Source: UBA2402 sp037139735 (lineage in GTDB: Bacteria > Planctomycetota > Phycisphaerae > Phycisphaerales > UBA1924). From it: a DNA stretch of 61,756 nt. The translations under genes and the position numbers were made by a program. The stretch is taken from assembly GCA_037139735.1 (NCBI GenBank), contig JBAXFU010000007.1, positions 1 to 61,756 on the forward strand, written 5' to 3'. This document shows positions 43,103-52,400 of the stretch, in pieces (the stretch's first letter is position 1; every line of letters starts with the position of its first letter). The notes under the pieces were generated by a model that ran no database searches, was not told where the DNA came from, and was given only the letters and a program-made list of their open reading frames with translations.

Positions 43103-43726
43103 GCTTCAAGCCCTTCCGACGCCGCCTCGACCCGCCCGTGTCCGCCGCGTCCGCCGTGTCCGCCGTGTCCGGGGTGCCCGCAGCTTCCTGCCCGGACACC
43201 CGCCGCTCGATCACGCTTCCAATCGCCCCTTGAGTCCCGCGTTCCGTGCGGGGCTCGCCCTACCCTTGGCCGTCCTTGGCCTTGGCGTTTCCCGTTCCCT
43301 GGGAAACCGCTTCAATCGTGCCGCATCGAGGCTCCAACCCGCCCCGTGCTCACCCGACCTGCTTCCAACTCCACCCGACCCTGCACCTGCACCTGCACCT
43401 GCACCTGCCGCCCTCGCTCGGCCGGGCCGGTCGCGTCATGCGACCCTCCCGTCCCCGGACACCCTTCGCCGCCATCCTGACGACGCTTCATGTCCCGCTG
43501 GGCAGCCATGGGAATATACCACACTCTTCGACACTTCTCCACACCAGACGGGAAGAGAGGCATTCTTTTTTCCGCGATCTCGCTTGACACACCTGTTCGG
43601 GTGTGGACAAGCGGGGGATAGATGGTGTTTGAACGGTGGTCGGGCCCGTGGGACGCGGCATGCCGCGGGCGACGGGCTTCACCCGGCCCCACCTCGCTCC
43701 ACTGGCGATGGACGACCGGGGATCGA
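43103..43726. other. Upstream region of mraZ with tandem repeats and candidate MraZ boxes
   Basis: 624 bp without a gene. It holds a 9-bp tandem repeat (GTGTCCGCC and variants, about four copies, 43138-43173), a hexamer array (CTGCAC x4, 43381-43404), a 10-bp-periodic GTGTSG triplet on the minus strand (43519-43546) followed by TATATT, and a CTTG..CACACC/GGTGTG..CAAG inverted repeat at 43583-43611. Confidence 0.55.
43511..43546 (-). promoter_or_regulatory. Candidate mraZ promoter with MraZ-box-like direct repeats
   Basis: On the minus strand GTGTGG, GTGTCG and GTGTGG repeat at 10-bp spacing and run directly into TATATT, a good -10. MraZ is known to bind short G-rich direct repeats with about 10-bp period before its own gene. 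The distance to the mraZ ATG (about 410 bp) is long, so this assignment is tentative. Confidence 0.35.
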
Positions 43727-44914
43727 TCAGCGGGTCGGGCGGCCGAGCATGTCGGCGACGACCGCCATGAACGACGACATGAACCGGGCGGTCGAGAAGC
43801 GTCCCGCCAGCTCGCGGCACGCGGGGTCTGCATGTCGCGGCACGCGGCCGGCGGCCTCGACGATCGCGCGGGGATCCTGCTCGCGGAAGAACGCGCCGGT
43901 CACGCCTTCGATCACCGTCTCGAGCACGCCGCCCGCGGCCATCGCGACCACCGGAAGGCCCGCCGCCTGCGCCTCGACGGCGACGATGCCGAAGTCCTCG
44001 ATCTGCGGGTGAATGAGCGCCGACGACTTGGCGTAGAGGCCGCGCAGCGTCGCGTCGTCGACGCGGCCCCGGAACTCGACGTTCGCCGGCGCGGCGCGAC
44101 GCAGCGACGCGGCGAGCGAACCGTCGCCGACGATCACGAGCCGCGTGCCCGCGAGTCGCGAGGCCTCGATCGCCAGGTCGACGCGCTTGTACGGTTCGAG
44201 CGCGCAGACCACGAGCCACGAGCCGTCCCTCGCGACGGTCGGCGCCTCGCCGAAGAGGTCGGTCCGCACCGGCGGATGCAGCACCTGGCTGTCGCGCCGC
44301 CAGGCCGTGCGGATCAACGCCGACGTGTGCGCGGAGTTGGCGAGCAGTCGCGAGGGACGCAAGGCCGACGAGGCGTCCCAACGTCGCAGCCACGGTCCCG
44401 TCGCCGCGAGCCCCAGCCGCGTGAGCAGGCTTGAGCGGCCGTAGGCCTCCCCTTGCGACCAGAGATATCGGGGCGGCGAGTGCACGTAGCAGAGGTGGGG
44501 CACGCCCGCGGGGGCGTCCAGGCCCTTGATGGCGGCGGAACTGGTCGAGACGACCAGATCGACCGGCCGTCGCTCGTGGAGGGCGTGCAGCGACCTCGAC
44601 AGTCGCCCGACGGCCCAGGGGTAGAGCGGCAGCATGTGGCGGCGTGCCCGGATCGAGAGGCCCCCAAGGCGCCCGATGGGCGAGACGATGCGGGGGATGG
44701 CATCGATGGCGGGGGTGAGCGGCCGGCCGTCGTCGAACATCACCAGCAGCGTCGACACCTCGGCGCCGGCACGGGTGAGCGCGACGGCGATGGCGTCGAG
44801 CACATGCTCCCCGCCGCGAAGCCCGGCCAGCCAGTCATGCGCCAGCGCCACGCGGGGGCGACCCGTGAGCGTCGGCTCGCGTGTTTCCTCGCCGGGTTGT
44901 ACAGTGGTGTCCAT
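43727..44914 (-). CDS. Family 4 glycosyltransferase (GT-B fold)
   Basis: 395 aa. The N-terminal acceptor domain starts at RVALAHDWLAGLRGGEHVLD. The C-terminal nucleotide-sugar domain contains ALEPYKRVDLAIEA and the E-x7-E motif EDFGIVAVEA, hallmarks of GT4 retaining transferases. Cytoplasmic or membrane-peripheral; such enzymes build exopolysaccharide or LPS-like glycans. The ATG at 44914 is used, but it lies on top of the divergent amidohydrolase ATG, so the true start could be a few codons further in. No other glycan genes are adjacent. Confidence 0.9.
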   Translation of the reverse strand: MDTTVQPGEETREPTLTGRPRVALAHDWLAGLRGGEHVLDAIAVALTRAGAEVSTLLVMFDDGRPLTPAIDAIPRIVSPIGRLGGLSIRARRHMLPLYPWAVGRLSRSLHALHERRPVDLVVSTSSAAIKGLDAPAGVPHLCYVHSPPRYLWSQGEAYGRSSLLTRLGLAATGPWLRRWDASSALRPSRLLANSAHTSALIRTAWRRDSQVLHPPVRTDLFGEAPTVARDGSWLVVCALEPYKRVDLAIEASRLAGTRLVIVGDGSLAASLRRAAPANVEFRGRVDDATLRGLYAKSSALIHPQIEDFGIVAVEAQAAGLPVVAMAAGGVLETVIEGVTGAFFREQDPRAIVEAAGRVPRHADPACRELAGRFSTARFMSSFMAVVADMLGRPTR

Positions 44915-46034
44915 GGAGACGCGCGGGACATCATTCGCGACCGCCGGCTGCGGCGTCGGCCGCGCCAGCAATCGCTTCGCCCTCGACTACCGCGAGGAAG
45001 CCGCGCTGCTCGGTCCGCCGCCCGGTCCGATCATCGATTTTCACACCCATGTCAACGGTCCGAACGCCGCACGCGTGTGGCTCGAGGCCGCCCAGGCCTT
45101 CGGCATCGATCGCGTCCTGACGATGGTGCGGCTTGCCGACGCTCCGGCCGTCAGGGCCGCGCTGGGCCGTCGCGTCGGGTTCATCGCCTTCCCCGACTTT
45201 CGGCATGCCGATCGCGGCCATGCCATGCGACAGGGGTTCCTCGACGACATCCGCGCCTTCCGCGACGAGCACGGCGCCCGCATGATCAAGCTCTGGAACG
45301 CGCCTCGCCTTCGCGAGTTCTTCCCCGACGCCACCGGGCTCGACCTCGTCGAGTTCGACGGCCAGTGGCGGGTGCGACAGGTGGAGTTGGCCGAGCGACT
45401 GGGCATGAGCGTCATGGTGCACGTCGCCGACCCCGACACGTGGTTCGCGAGCCGCTACGCCGACGCCTCGAAGTACGGCCGAAAGCGAGATCACTACCGC
45501 GGGCTCGAGGCGATGCTCGAACGCTTCCGGGGCGTCAAGTGGTTCGCCGCCCACATGGCGGGCATGCCCGAGGACCTCGACTTTCTCGATGGTCTCCTCG
45601 AGCGTCACCCCAACCTGCACATCGACACCTCGGCCACCAAGTGGATCGTGCGGGAACTGAGCAGGCACCCTGTCGCTCGAACGCGGGCTTTCCTGTCGCG
45701 ATGGTCGGGACGCGTGCTCTTTGGTTCCGACATCGTCACCACCGACGAGCACCTCGTGCCCACCAACGGCGGGGCGGCAAGCCCCATGGGCGAACTGGCC
45801 GACAGTGCCGAGAGCGCGTTCGACCTCTATGCCAGCCGCTACTTCGCGCTGCGCACCATGTTCGAACGCGAGCACGAGGGCGAATCGCCCATCGCCGACC
45901 CCGACCTCGCGATGGTCGACCCCTCGCGGCACGGGCCCCTCGACGCCCCGACGCTCCGCGGGCTGCACCTGCCGCCCGAGATGCTCACGAGGCTCTATCG
46001 GGACGCGGCGATCGCGACCGGGTTGATCGACTGA
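44913..46034 (+). CDS. Metal-dependent hydrolase of the amidohydrolase_2 family
   Basis: 373 aa TIM-barrel protein. The metal-binding HxH is in IDFHTHVNGP; further ligand candidates are the His in MVHVADPDTW, the His in FAAHMAG and the Asp in LFGSDIVTTDEH. It resembles decarboxylase/hydrolase members acting on aromatic or lactone substrates, but the substrate is not predictable. A long C-terminal extension (about residues 305-373) follows the barrel. The start ATG at 44913 shares two bases with the divergent glycosyltransferase ATG; no later Met precedes the HxH motif. Confidence 0.85.
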   Translation: METRGTSFATAGCGVGRASNRFALDYREEAALLGPPPGPIIDFHTHVNGPNAARVWLEAAQAFGIDRVLTMVRLADAPAVRAALGRRVGFIAFPDFRHADRGHAMRQGFLDDIRAFRDEHGARMIKLWNAPRLREFFPDATGLDLVEFDGQWRVRQVELAERLGMSVMVHVADPDTWFASRYADASKYGRKRDHYRGLEAMLERFRGVKWFAAHMAGMPEDLDFLDGLLERHPNLHIDTSATKWIVRELSRHPVARTRAFLSRWSGRVLFGSDIVTTDEHLVPTNGGAASPMGELADSAESAFDLYASRYFALRTMFEREHEGESPIADPDLAMVDPSRHGPLDAPTLRGLHLPPEMLTRLYRDAAIATGLID

Positions 46035-46056
46035 ACCTCCGCCCCTGACGACACGC

Positions 46057-46665
46057 TCAGCGGGGTTCCGCGGGCGGACGGGATGAGGCGATCAGCGATG
46101 TCATCGCCCGCGAGAGCGATTCGGCGACGGGCGCGTTGGCCGCGGCGTCGAACGAGGTGTCGAGCACGCACGGACCCAACGCGTCGGCGAACCCCGGGCT
46201 CTGGTGCACCAGCCGCAGCGATGCGCCCGCGAGTCGCGCGTCAACCGATGGTTCGCCCACGTCATCGCCCAGCGTGAGGAACCCGCCGCCGCCGTACACG
46301 CCCACGCGGCCCTCCGAGAGGACCAGCCAGCGGACGGTGGCCGTGTTCGCGGTGCGGGCGATGGGGGTGCGACCCGCCTTGGGCTGGAGGAAGAGGTGCA
46401 CGTGCAGGATCGTGCCGCTGAGGTTCGAGACGTCGCCCCCGACCGTCCAGACCGTCTCGGGCAGGTCGGTGAGGTAGAAGTCGACCACGTTGGGGTCGGT
46501 GCCAGCGTAGACGCGGGTGGTGAACTGGGCGCCGGCGGTCGAGCCGTGCTCGACGGAGGTCAGGCGGCCGGATCCCGAACCCGTGCGGAGACTGCCGCAG
46601 GAGGCAAGCGGGGCCACGAGCAGGGCGACGCAGAACATGGCGGCAAACGGGCGGGCAGGCGTCAT
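46057..46665 (-). CDS. Hypothetical lipoprotein, 202 aa
   Basis: Signal peptide with lipobox LASC (Cys about residue 23). The mature part is beta-rich with repeated polar/hydrophobic alternation (TTRVYAGTDPNVVDFYLTDLPE, GTILHVHLFLQP) and a conserved-looking WTVGGDVSN. I do not recognise a domain. The start at 46665 places the signal peptide at the N-terminus; the frame is open upstream with Arg-rich, non-protein-like content. It converges with the amidohydrolase, 22 bp away. Confidence 0.75.
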   Translation of the reverse strand: MTPARPFAAMFCVALLVAPLASCGSLRTGSGSGRLTSVEHGSTAGAQFTTRVYAGTDPNVVDFYLTDLPETVWTVGGDVSNLSGTILHVHLFLQPKAGRTPIARTANTATVRWLVLSEGRVGVYGGGGFLTLGDDVGEPSVDARLAGASLRLVHQSPGFADALGPCVLDTSFDAAANAPVAESLSRAMTSLIASSRPPAEPR

Positions 46666-46840
46666 GCGACCGGAGCGTAGCGACGCTCGTCGCGTGGCGG
46701 CGCCCCCGAGGTACCCTTCAGGTTGGCCTGCCGCCCGGACCCGACGAGGCGTGCGGGGGCAAGGGAACCGACGCACGGGTCGTCGGTTTCATTCGGAGCG
46801 GGTCGGCCGCGTGTCGCGGCGACCGGCGGGAGTCTTCCTC

Positions 46841-48016
46841 ATGCGAACGGTCGAGCAGTCGCGGCGCGGGTCCGTGGAGGCGTGTGCGATCGCCACGACG
46901 GTGGCGGCGTTGGCCGCAGGGGCTGGCGGGCAGGTTCGCGATACTCCCGAGCCGATGCCGCGACCTGTGCAGTCGGGGTGGAGCGGGGGCCAGGTGCCAT
47001 GGCCGGCCCCATCCGGGACCACATCGACGACCTTTTCCGGCATCGGGCAGGTTGGACCGAGCATCGACCTGCTGTCGAGCCCGATCCGCGAGCGACTCTT
47101 TGGAACCAATCCGCCGAACTCGCCTTGGCCGCGGGTGTCGTGCGATGTCTTGCCGCGGCCGGTGGTGATCGGTTGCGTGCCCGAGCCGCAGGCGTATCCG
47201 TGCCCTTGGGGATGCGTGGGCGTCTGCCGACATGCGCGTGGGGGGTGGGGGGCCGGCGAACGCGAGCGAGGGGCGGGGTGGACGATTCGCTTTGATCTCG
47301 GCGGGTGTGAGCCGCGGTGGCGACTCGACCGTTGGTGCGGCACGCCGGTGGTGCGGCCGATGCCTGCCGGATGGATCGGAATCCCCGGACCGACGTGGCC
47401 CGGCTGGGTGTGGACGTCGGGCACCTCGCTGCAGATCGGGGGGTCGACCACCTCGTCGGCGGGCGGCTTTGCCGGTCAGGCGCCACTCGCGATGCAGCCA
47501 CCCTCGCCCGCGGCGGTGCAACCGCCCGCCCCGCCTCCGACGCTCGTTGACGTGGCGATGGCGGCCATGGCCCAGCGTCGGCCCGCGGTGGCGGTCGAGG
47601 CGTTGCGACGCGAGATTCGCGAGCAGGGCGAACAGGGATCAACCCTCCGTCTGCTGGCCTTGGCGTTGGCGATGGATCGTCGCTGGGAGGACGCGGCCGC
47701 GGTGATGCGGGCGGCGTATCGGCTGGATCCGAAGCTGACGACGACGCCCTTGGACGCCGCCGCGGCGGGCCTTGACGCCCGTCAACTGCGGGACACGGTC
47801 AAGGGCGCCGTGCAGGCGGCCCATCGTGCCGCGTCGGCGTCGCCGTGGCTCTTGGTGGCCGCGTTGATGCAAGCGGAAGGGCGAGAGGCCTTGGCATCGA
47901 CGATGGCGTCGCGGGCCGCGAAGGCGGGCCTCGAGCCGGAGATCGCGGCAGGGTTCGCTGGGGCGGCAGGGCAGGTGGATCGTGCCGTCGAGGACGCGTT
48001 GTCGGACCGCAAGTAG
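46841..48016 (+). CDS. Secreted protein with TPR-like C-terminus, 391 aa
   Basis: GGGAG before the ATG at 46841 and a weak signal-like N-terminus (SVEACAIATTVAALAAGAGG). The middle (about residues 40-225) is Pro/Gly/Trp/Cys-rich with about eight Cys and no recognised fold. The last 150 or so residues form helical pairs typical of tetratricopeptide repeats (ALRREIREQGEQGSTLRLLALALAMDRRWEDAAAVMRAAYRLDP). TPR regions mediate protein contacts. It lies 134 bp before efp on the same strand. Function unknown. Confidence 0.75.
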   Translation: MRTVEQSRRGSVEACAIATTVAALAAGAGGQVRDTPEPMPRPVQSGWSGGQVPWPAPSGTTSTTFSGIGQVGPSIDLLSSPIRERLFGTNPPNSPWPRVSCDVLPRPVVIGCVPEPQAYPCPWGCVGVCRHARGGWGAGERERGAGWTIRFDLGGCEPRWRLDRWCGTPVVRPMPAGWIGIPGPTWPGWVWTSGTSLQIGGSTTSSAGGFAGQAPLAMQPPSPAAVQPPAPPPTLVDVAMAAMAQRRPAVAVEALRREIREQGEQGSTLRLLALALAMDRRWEDAAAVMRAAYRLDPKLTTTPLDAAAAGLDARQLRDTVKGAVQAAHRAASASPWLLVAALMQAEGREALASTMASRAAKAGLEPEIAAGFAGAAGQVDRAVEDALSDRK

Positions 48017-48150
48017 GCCGGCGGGCGAGTTCGCCGACGGGGAGTCGGAAGGGCTGCGCGCCTATCATCGGCCCCCCGCGAAAGCCCACGGGGCGAGGCG
48101 GCGGCGTCGGGCCCCGCACGAACGGATCCCTTCCACGACGAGCCCCGAGC

Positions 48151-48705
48151 ATGAAAGCGACCGACCTCCGCCCCGGCCTTGGCTGCAAGATCGACGGCAA
48201 GCTGTACGTGATCACCAACTTCGAGCACCGCACGCCGGGCAACCTGCGGGCCTTCATCCAGATCAAGATCCGCGACGTGATCCAGGGCAAGACGATCGAG
48301 AAGCGTCTGGGCTCGTCGGATGATGTCGAGGTCGTCGACCTCGATCGTCGCCCGATGGAGTATCTCTACAGCGACAACACGGGCGCGACGTTCATGGACA
48401 AGGAGAACTACGACCAGGTCGTCATCTCTCCCGAGGTCCTTGGCGACGCGCTCTTGTTCCTGCGTCCCAACGCCGAGCTCACCGTGCTCTTCTACGACGG
48501 CAACGCGATCAGCCTGGAACTGCCCAGCTCGGTCGAACTGACCGTGAAGGATTGCCCGCCCGAAGTGAAGGGCGCGACCGTCACGAACCAGACCAAGGAC
48601 GCCACGATGGAGACGGGGCTGATGATTCGCGTCCCGGCGTTCATCAAGCAGGGCGAGACGCTGCGGATCTCGACGGCCGAGCGTTCGTACCAGTCGCGGG
48701 CCTGA
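48151..48705 (+). CDS. efp: Elongation factor P with Asn at the loop tip
   Basis: EF-P relieves ribosome stalling at proline runs by reaching into the peptidyl-transferase site. 184 aa with the three expected beta domains and the C-terminal ...FIKQGETLRISTAERSYQSRA signature region. The functional loop reads HRTPGNLRAF: the residue after PG, usually Lys or Arg that is modified by EpmA, EarP or related enzymes, is Asn31, with Arg33 two positions later. The rest of the protein is typical, so it should be a genuine EF-P with a different or no modification. A strong terminator follows. Confidence 0.95.
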   Translation: MKATDLRPGLGCKIDGKLYVITNFEHRTPGNLRAFIQIKIRDVIQGKTIEKRLGSSDDVEVVDLDRRPMEYLYSDNTGATFMDKENYDQVVISPEVLGDALLFLRPNAELTVLFYDGNAISLELPSSVELTVKDCPPEVKGATVTNQTKDATMETGLMIRVPAFIKQGETLRISTAERSYQSRA

Positions 48706-48757
48706 GCGTCTTGGGCGCTCGCCTGAGCGTCTCCGGCGTTTGATCCACTCGAAGACC

Positions 48758-48796
48758 ACCCCGCCCGCGTCATGCAAGGTCGCCGGCGGGGTTTTT
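48758..48796 (+). terminator. Rho-independent terminator of efp
   Basis: Stem ACCCCGCC/GGCGGGGT with arms at 48758-48765 and 48785-48792, closed by a GC-rich loop, running into TTTTT (48792-48796). It lies 53 bp after the efp stop. Confidence 0.85.
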
Positions 48797-48836
48797 CATG
48801 CGCCCATGCAAAGGTCCGCCTTGGCGGGGCCGTTCA

Positions 48837-49304
48837 CTACTTGGGCTTCTCGATGACGATGGGCTTGGCTGCGTCAGCCCGGCTGAGCGTGAGGGTGTCC
48901 CCACCCTTGGCGGTGAAGGCATCGGGCGAAGTGGCGAAGCCCGGGGGCAGCGTCGAGACTTCGGCGACGCGACCTTCGGTGATTCGGGCGACGACCACGT
49001 TGGGCGAGGCGGCAGCTTCCTTCAGGAGGCGTTCCTTGTCGAGGGCCGACACCTTGACCCCGAGCGTCGACCACTTGCCGGCCAGGACGTCGGGCTTGGC
49101 GATGATCCAGAAGTCGTTGCAGGGGGCCAGCGAGAGTGACGACGGCGGGGTCGGGGCGGTCGAGGCGGCCTTGAGCTGCGAGACGAGGGCCAAGTGGGGG
49201 TCGAGCGGCACGGCCGGCGGCGGTTCGGGCGGGGCCTCGCCACAGGATGCGAGCGGGAACCACGACAGCGAAGCGAGCAGGACGAGTCGAGCGAATCGGG
49301 GCAT
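48837..49304 (-). CDS. Hypothetical lipoprotein, 155 aa
   Basis: Signal peptide with lipobox LASC (Cys about residue 21), a Pro-rich linker, then a compact alpha/beta domain (CNDFWIIAKPDVLAGKWSTLGVKV... LTLSRADAAKPIVIEKP). No family recognised. It ends convergently with efp about 40 bp past that gene's terminator. Confidence 0.75.
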   Translation of the reverse strand: MPRFARLVLLASLSWFPLASCGEAPPEPPPAVPLDPHLALVSQLKAASTAPTPPSSLSLAPCNDFWIIAKPDVLAGKWSTLGVKVSALDKERLLKEAAASPNVVVARITEGRVAEVSTLPPGFATSPDAFTAKGGDTLTLSRADAAKPIVIEKPK

Positions 49305-49377
49305 GGGTCGGGTCCGTGAGGTGGGTGCGTCGCGACTCGCAAGGGTACGGGCGGAGGGGAGGCGACGGCGGATCCAA

Positions 49378-49414
49378 TGAAAAGGGCCCGGATCCGAGGC
49401 GGATCCGGGCCCTT
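49378..49414 (-). terminator. Rho-independent terminator of the giant secreted-protein gene
   Basis: Perfect 14-bp stem (49382-49395 with 49401-49414, 5-nt loop) followed by TTTT on the minus strand. It lies about 58 bp past the stop codon at 49472. Confidence 0.88.
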
Positions 49415-49471
49415 GCGATTGTCAGGCAAGACCGAGTCGGGCGGGGGTTGATCGAGCCCCGCCGCCGGCGG

Positions 49472-52400
49472 TCAGGGGATGCGGGAGACCGGGTTGACAA
49501 AGCCCAGCGGCACGCCGGTGGTGGCCCAGCCGCCGCCCAGCAGGAGGTCGTAGTGGGTCATGGTCATGACGAAGGGGGTGATGGAGGAGGCGTCGATGGC
49601 GAACCAGGTGGGGCCGCTGCGGCCGGTCAGTTCGGGCCGCTGATGCAGGCGGACTTCGGCGAAGCCGCGGGCGTCGACGGCGACGTTGAAGGTGCTGCTG
49701 GTGCCGTCGGTGAAGTTGAGCTTGATGGCGACGGAGGAGCCCGACGCGGTGGGGTTGTAGAGGTAGAGGTACTCGAAGAACTTGGACCCGGCGAGGATGG
49801 GGTCCATGAAGGCGTCGCCGAAGAGGAAGCGGGTGCCGGCGGTGGTGGCGCCGGTGCTCGAGTCGGCGTCACCCTGCTGGTAGTTCGCGCCGCTGACGGT
49901 GATGGGCAGCGAGGAGGTGTAGCGGAGGCCGACGGGCTGCTCGTTGATGAGGCCGAAGTCGGCGTCGGTGAGGACGACCTGACCCTTGGCCTTGACGTCG
50001 AAGGTGCGGCTGAACGCAGGCAAGGTGCTGCGGAGGTACGAGCCGGTCAGGCTGACGGTGACGGGCACGTCGTTGGGGTTGAAGAAGATGGCCTCGGAGC
50101 GGCTGAAGGTGCCCTTGGAGAAGTTGGTGATGGCGCCGGCGGTGGATCCGTTGTCGGGATCGCCCAAGAGGCCCCACGCGGCGTCGGCGCCGATTTCGTA
50201 GTGGCTGAGGGAGGCGGCAACGCCCTCGAAGGCGGCCTGATTGGCGGGGTTGGTGGCCTTGGCGGTCAGGACGACGCTGAAGATGCCGCCGGGGAAGTTG
50301 GGGATGTCGTTGAGGCTGAAGCCGCCGCGACGCAGGCCCGAGAAGGTCTTGGTGAGCGATGCCGCCGGGAGGTCGTTCTGATAGGCGGTGAGGGTGACGT
50401 CGATGGGGAAGTTGCTTGGGTTGTAGAAGACGACGAAGTCGAGGACGTTGCCGTTGTCGCGTTCGACGCGGGCGAAGTTCCACTGCGAGCTCAGACGCTC
50501 GGTGAAGGAGTCGCCGATGGAGGATCCGAAGTCGTAGTGGGCGAGCGTGGCGCCCAGGGGCTGATCGGACTCGATGACGACCGAGTAGGGCTCGTTCTTG
50601 CGAACGCCGGCGGAGAGGTAGTTGGTGCCGTCGACGATCGTCACGCCGCCGCGGGCGCCGGCCGCGACAGTGGAGTTCGAGATCTGGGTCTGCACGTCGC
50701 TGAGTTCGTAGCGGAGGTAGACGGTGTAGTTGGCGGCGACGCCGTTGGGGTTGACGATCGAGATGAACTCGCGGGTCTGGTCGGAGGCGAAGCCCTCGGG
50801 GAAGTAGAGTTGGTAGCGGGAGGGCGCGGCCTTGAGGCAGAGCTGGTAGGTGCCCACCGAGTCGCCCAGGCCGTCGACGATGACCCAGTAGTCGGTCGTC
50901 GCGGCGGCGTTGAAGCTGACCGAGGCGGCCACGCCGGCGTAGCCGTCCGAGTCGAAGGCGACGCGGGAGGCGATGGTCTCGTTGGCGGCGTTCTGGATGC
51001 TGATGGACCCGCCCAGGAGCGAGCCCTTGGGCGTCAGAAGCTGCAGGTAGACCTTGCCCGCGGCCAGCGTGCGGAACTTGAAGAGGTCGCGATCGCCCGC
51101 CACGTCGATGCGGTCGTTGTAGCACGATTCGCCGTTGCGGGGGTTGAGGGGCAGGATGGTCGGGTTGGTGAAGTCGATCTCGCCCGGATCGGTGCCGACG
51201 TCGGCCGGGGGCCCGACGATGCGGAGGTTGTATTCACCCGTGGGGGTGGCCGTGGGGATCGGCACATTGGCGCCGACGAGGACGTAGAACTTCGTGTTGG
51301 CGGCGACGCCCGCGATGTTGATGGTCACCGACTGCAACGCGGCGGTGGCGAGCACCTGCTGGAGCTGGACGCCGGCGGCGGAGAAGAGGGTGATCTTGGG
51401 GGCGAGGCGACCGACACCCGAGTTGAAGGGGTTGACGGTGATCGAGTAGTTGCCGCCGTTGCGAGCCGTGAAGTTGAAGAGGTCGGTGTCGCTGCTGGGG
51501 CTGATGCGGGGATTGGAGGGGTCGCCGGCGGCGCTGCCGCCGAGTTGGCCCAGACCCGAGACGGGGCTGACGGCGACGACGCCCTGCGTGTTGGAGAGGG
51601 TGAACTCGCCGATGTTGGGGTAGTCGTCGATGGGGGACGAGTTGACGCTGACGGTGAAGTTGCCGAGCGTGGAGGTCTCGACGTTGGGGACGCCGGGATC
51701 CTCGAAGCCCTGCACGATGAGGTAGTAGGTCTGGCCGCGGGTCACGTTGATCGTGACGGTGGCCTGGAAGAAGAAGGCGTTGTCCTCGCCGAAGGCCTGG
51801 GCGGGGAGGCCACCCTGATCGAGGATGATCGCGGCGTTGGCGTTCACGATGGTCAGCATCGGACGGAAGATGCTGCCGGCCGGGCGGCTGATCAGGATGG
51901 TGGCCTCGCCGTTGGCGGGGGCCGTGAACTTGAAGAGGTCGGTGTCGGTCAGCGTCTCGATGGTGCCCAGCGAGGACCCACGGCCCGTGTCGGAGTCGAC
52001 GGCGACGTTGGTGGCGAAGGAGAACTCGGCGTTGTCGTAGACGGTCGCCGGGGGAGCGACGAAGGGGAGCGTGGTGGAGCCGTCGGGGTGGTCGTCGGTG
52101 GCGGTGAAGCTGAGGTCGACGCGGTAGCGGCCGTTGCCGACGTTGGGAGACTGGCCCCGGACGACGACGTAGTAGTAGGGGTAGGTGCGGTCTTCGGGGC
52201 CGGCACCGATGGGGGCCACGTCGATGGTGCGCTCGGTGCTGACGGGGAAGAGGACCGACGCCGCACGGGTCGAGTTGGGATTGGCGTTGTCGCCGATGCG
52301 GAGGAAGACGGGGTTGCCTACGGGGTCTTCGCTGACCTCGTAGATGGAGATGGCGGCGGTGAGCGAGGCATCCAAGGCCGTCACGCTGGCGCTGATGCGC

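Noticed and set aside
43519..43611. DnaA-box cluster or replication origin
   Set aside because: TGTGGACAA and TGTGGAGAA are one mismatch from a DnaA box, but there are too few, no AT-rich unwinding region, and no dnaA or dnaN nearby.
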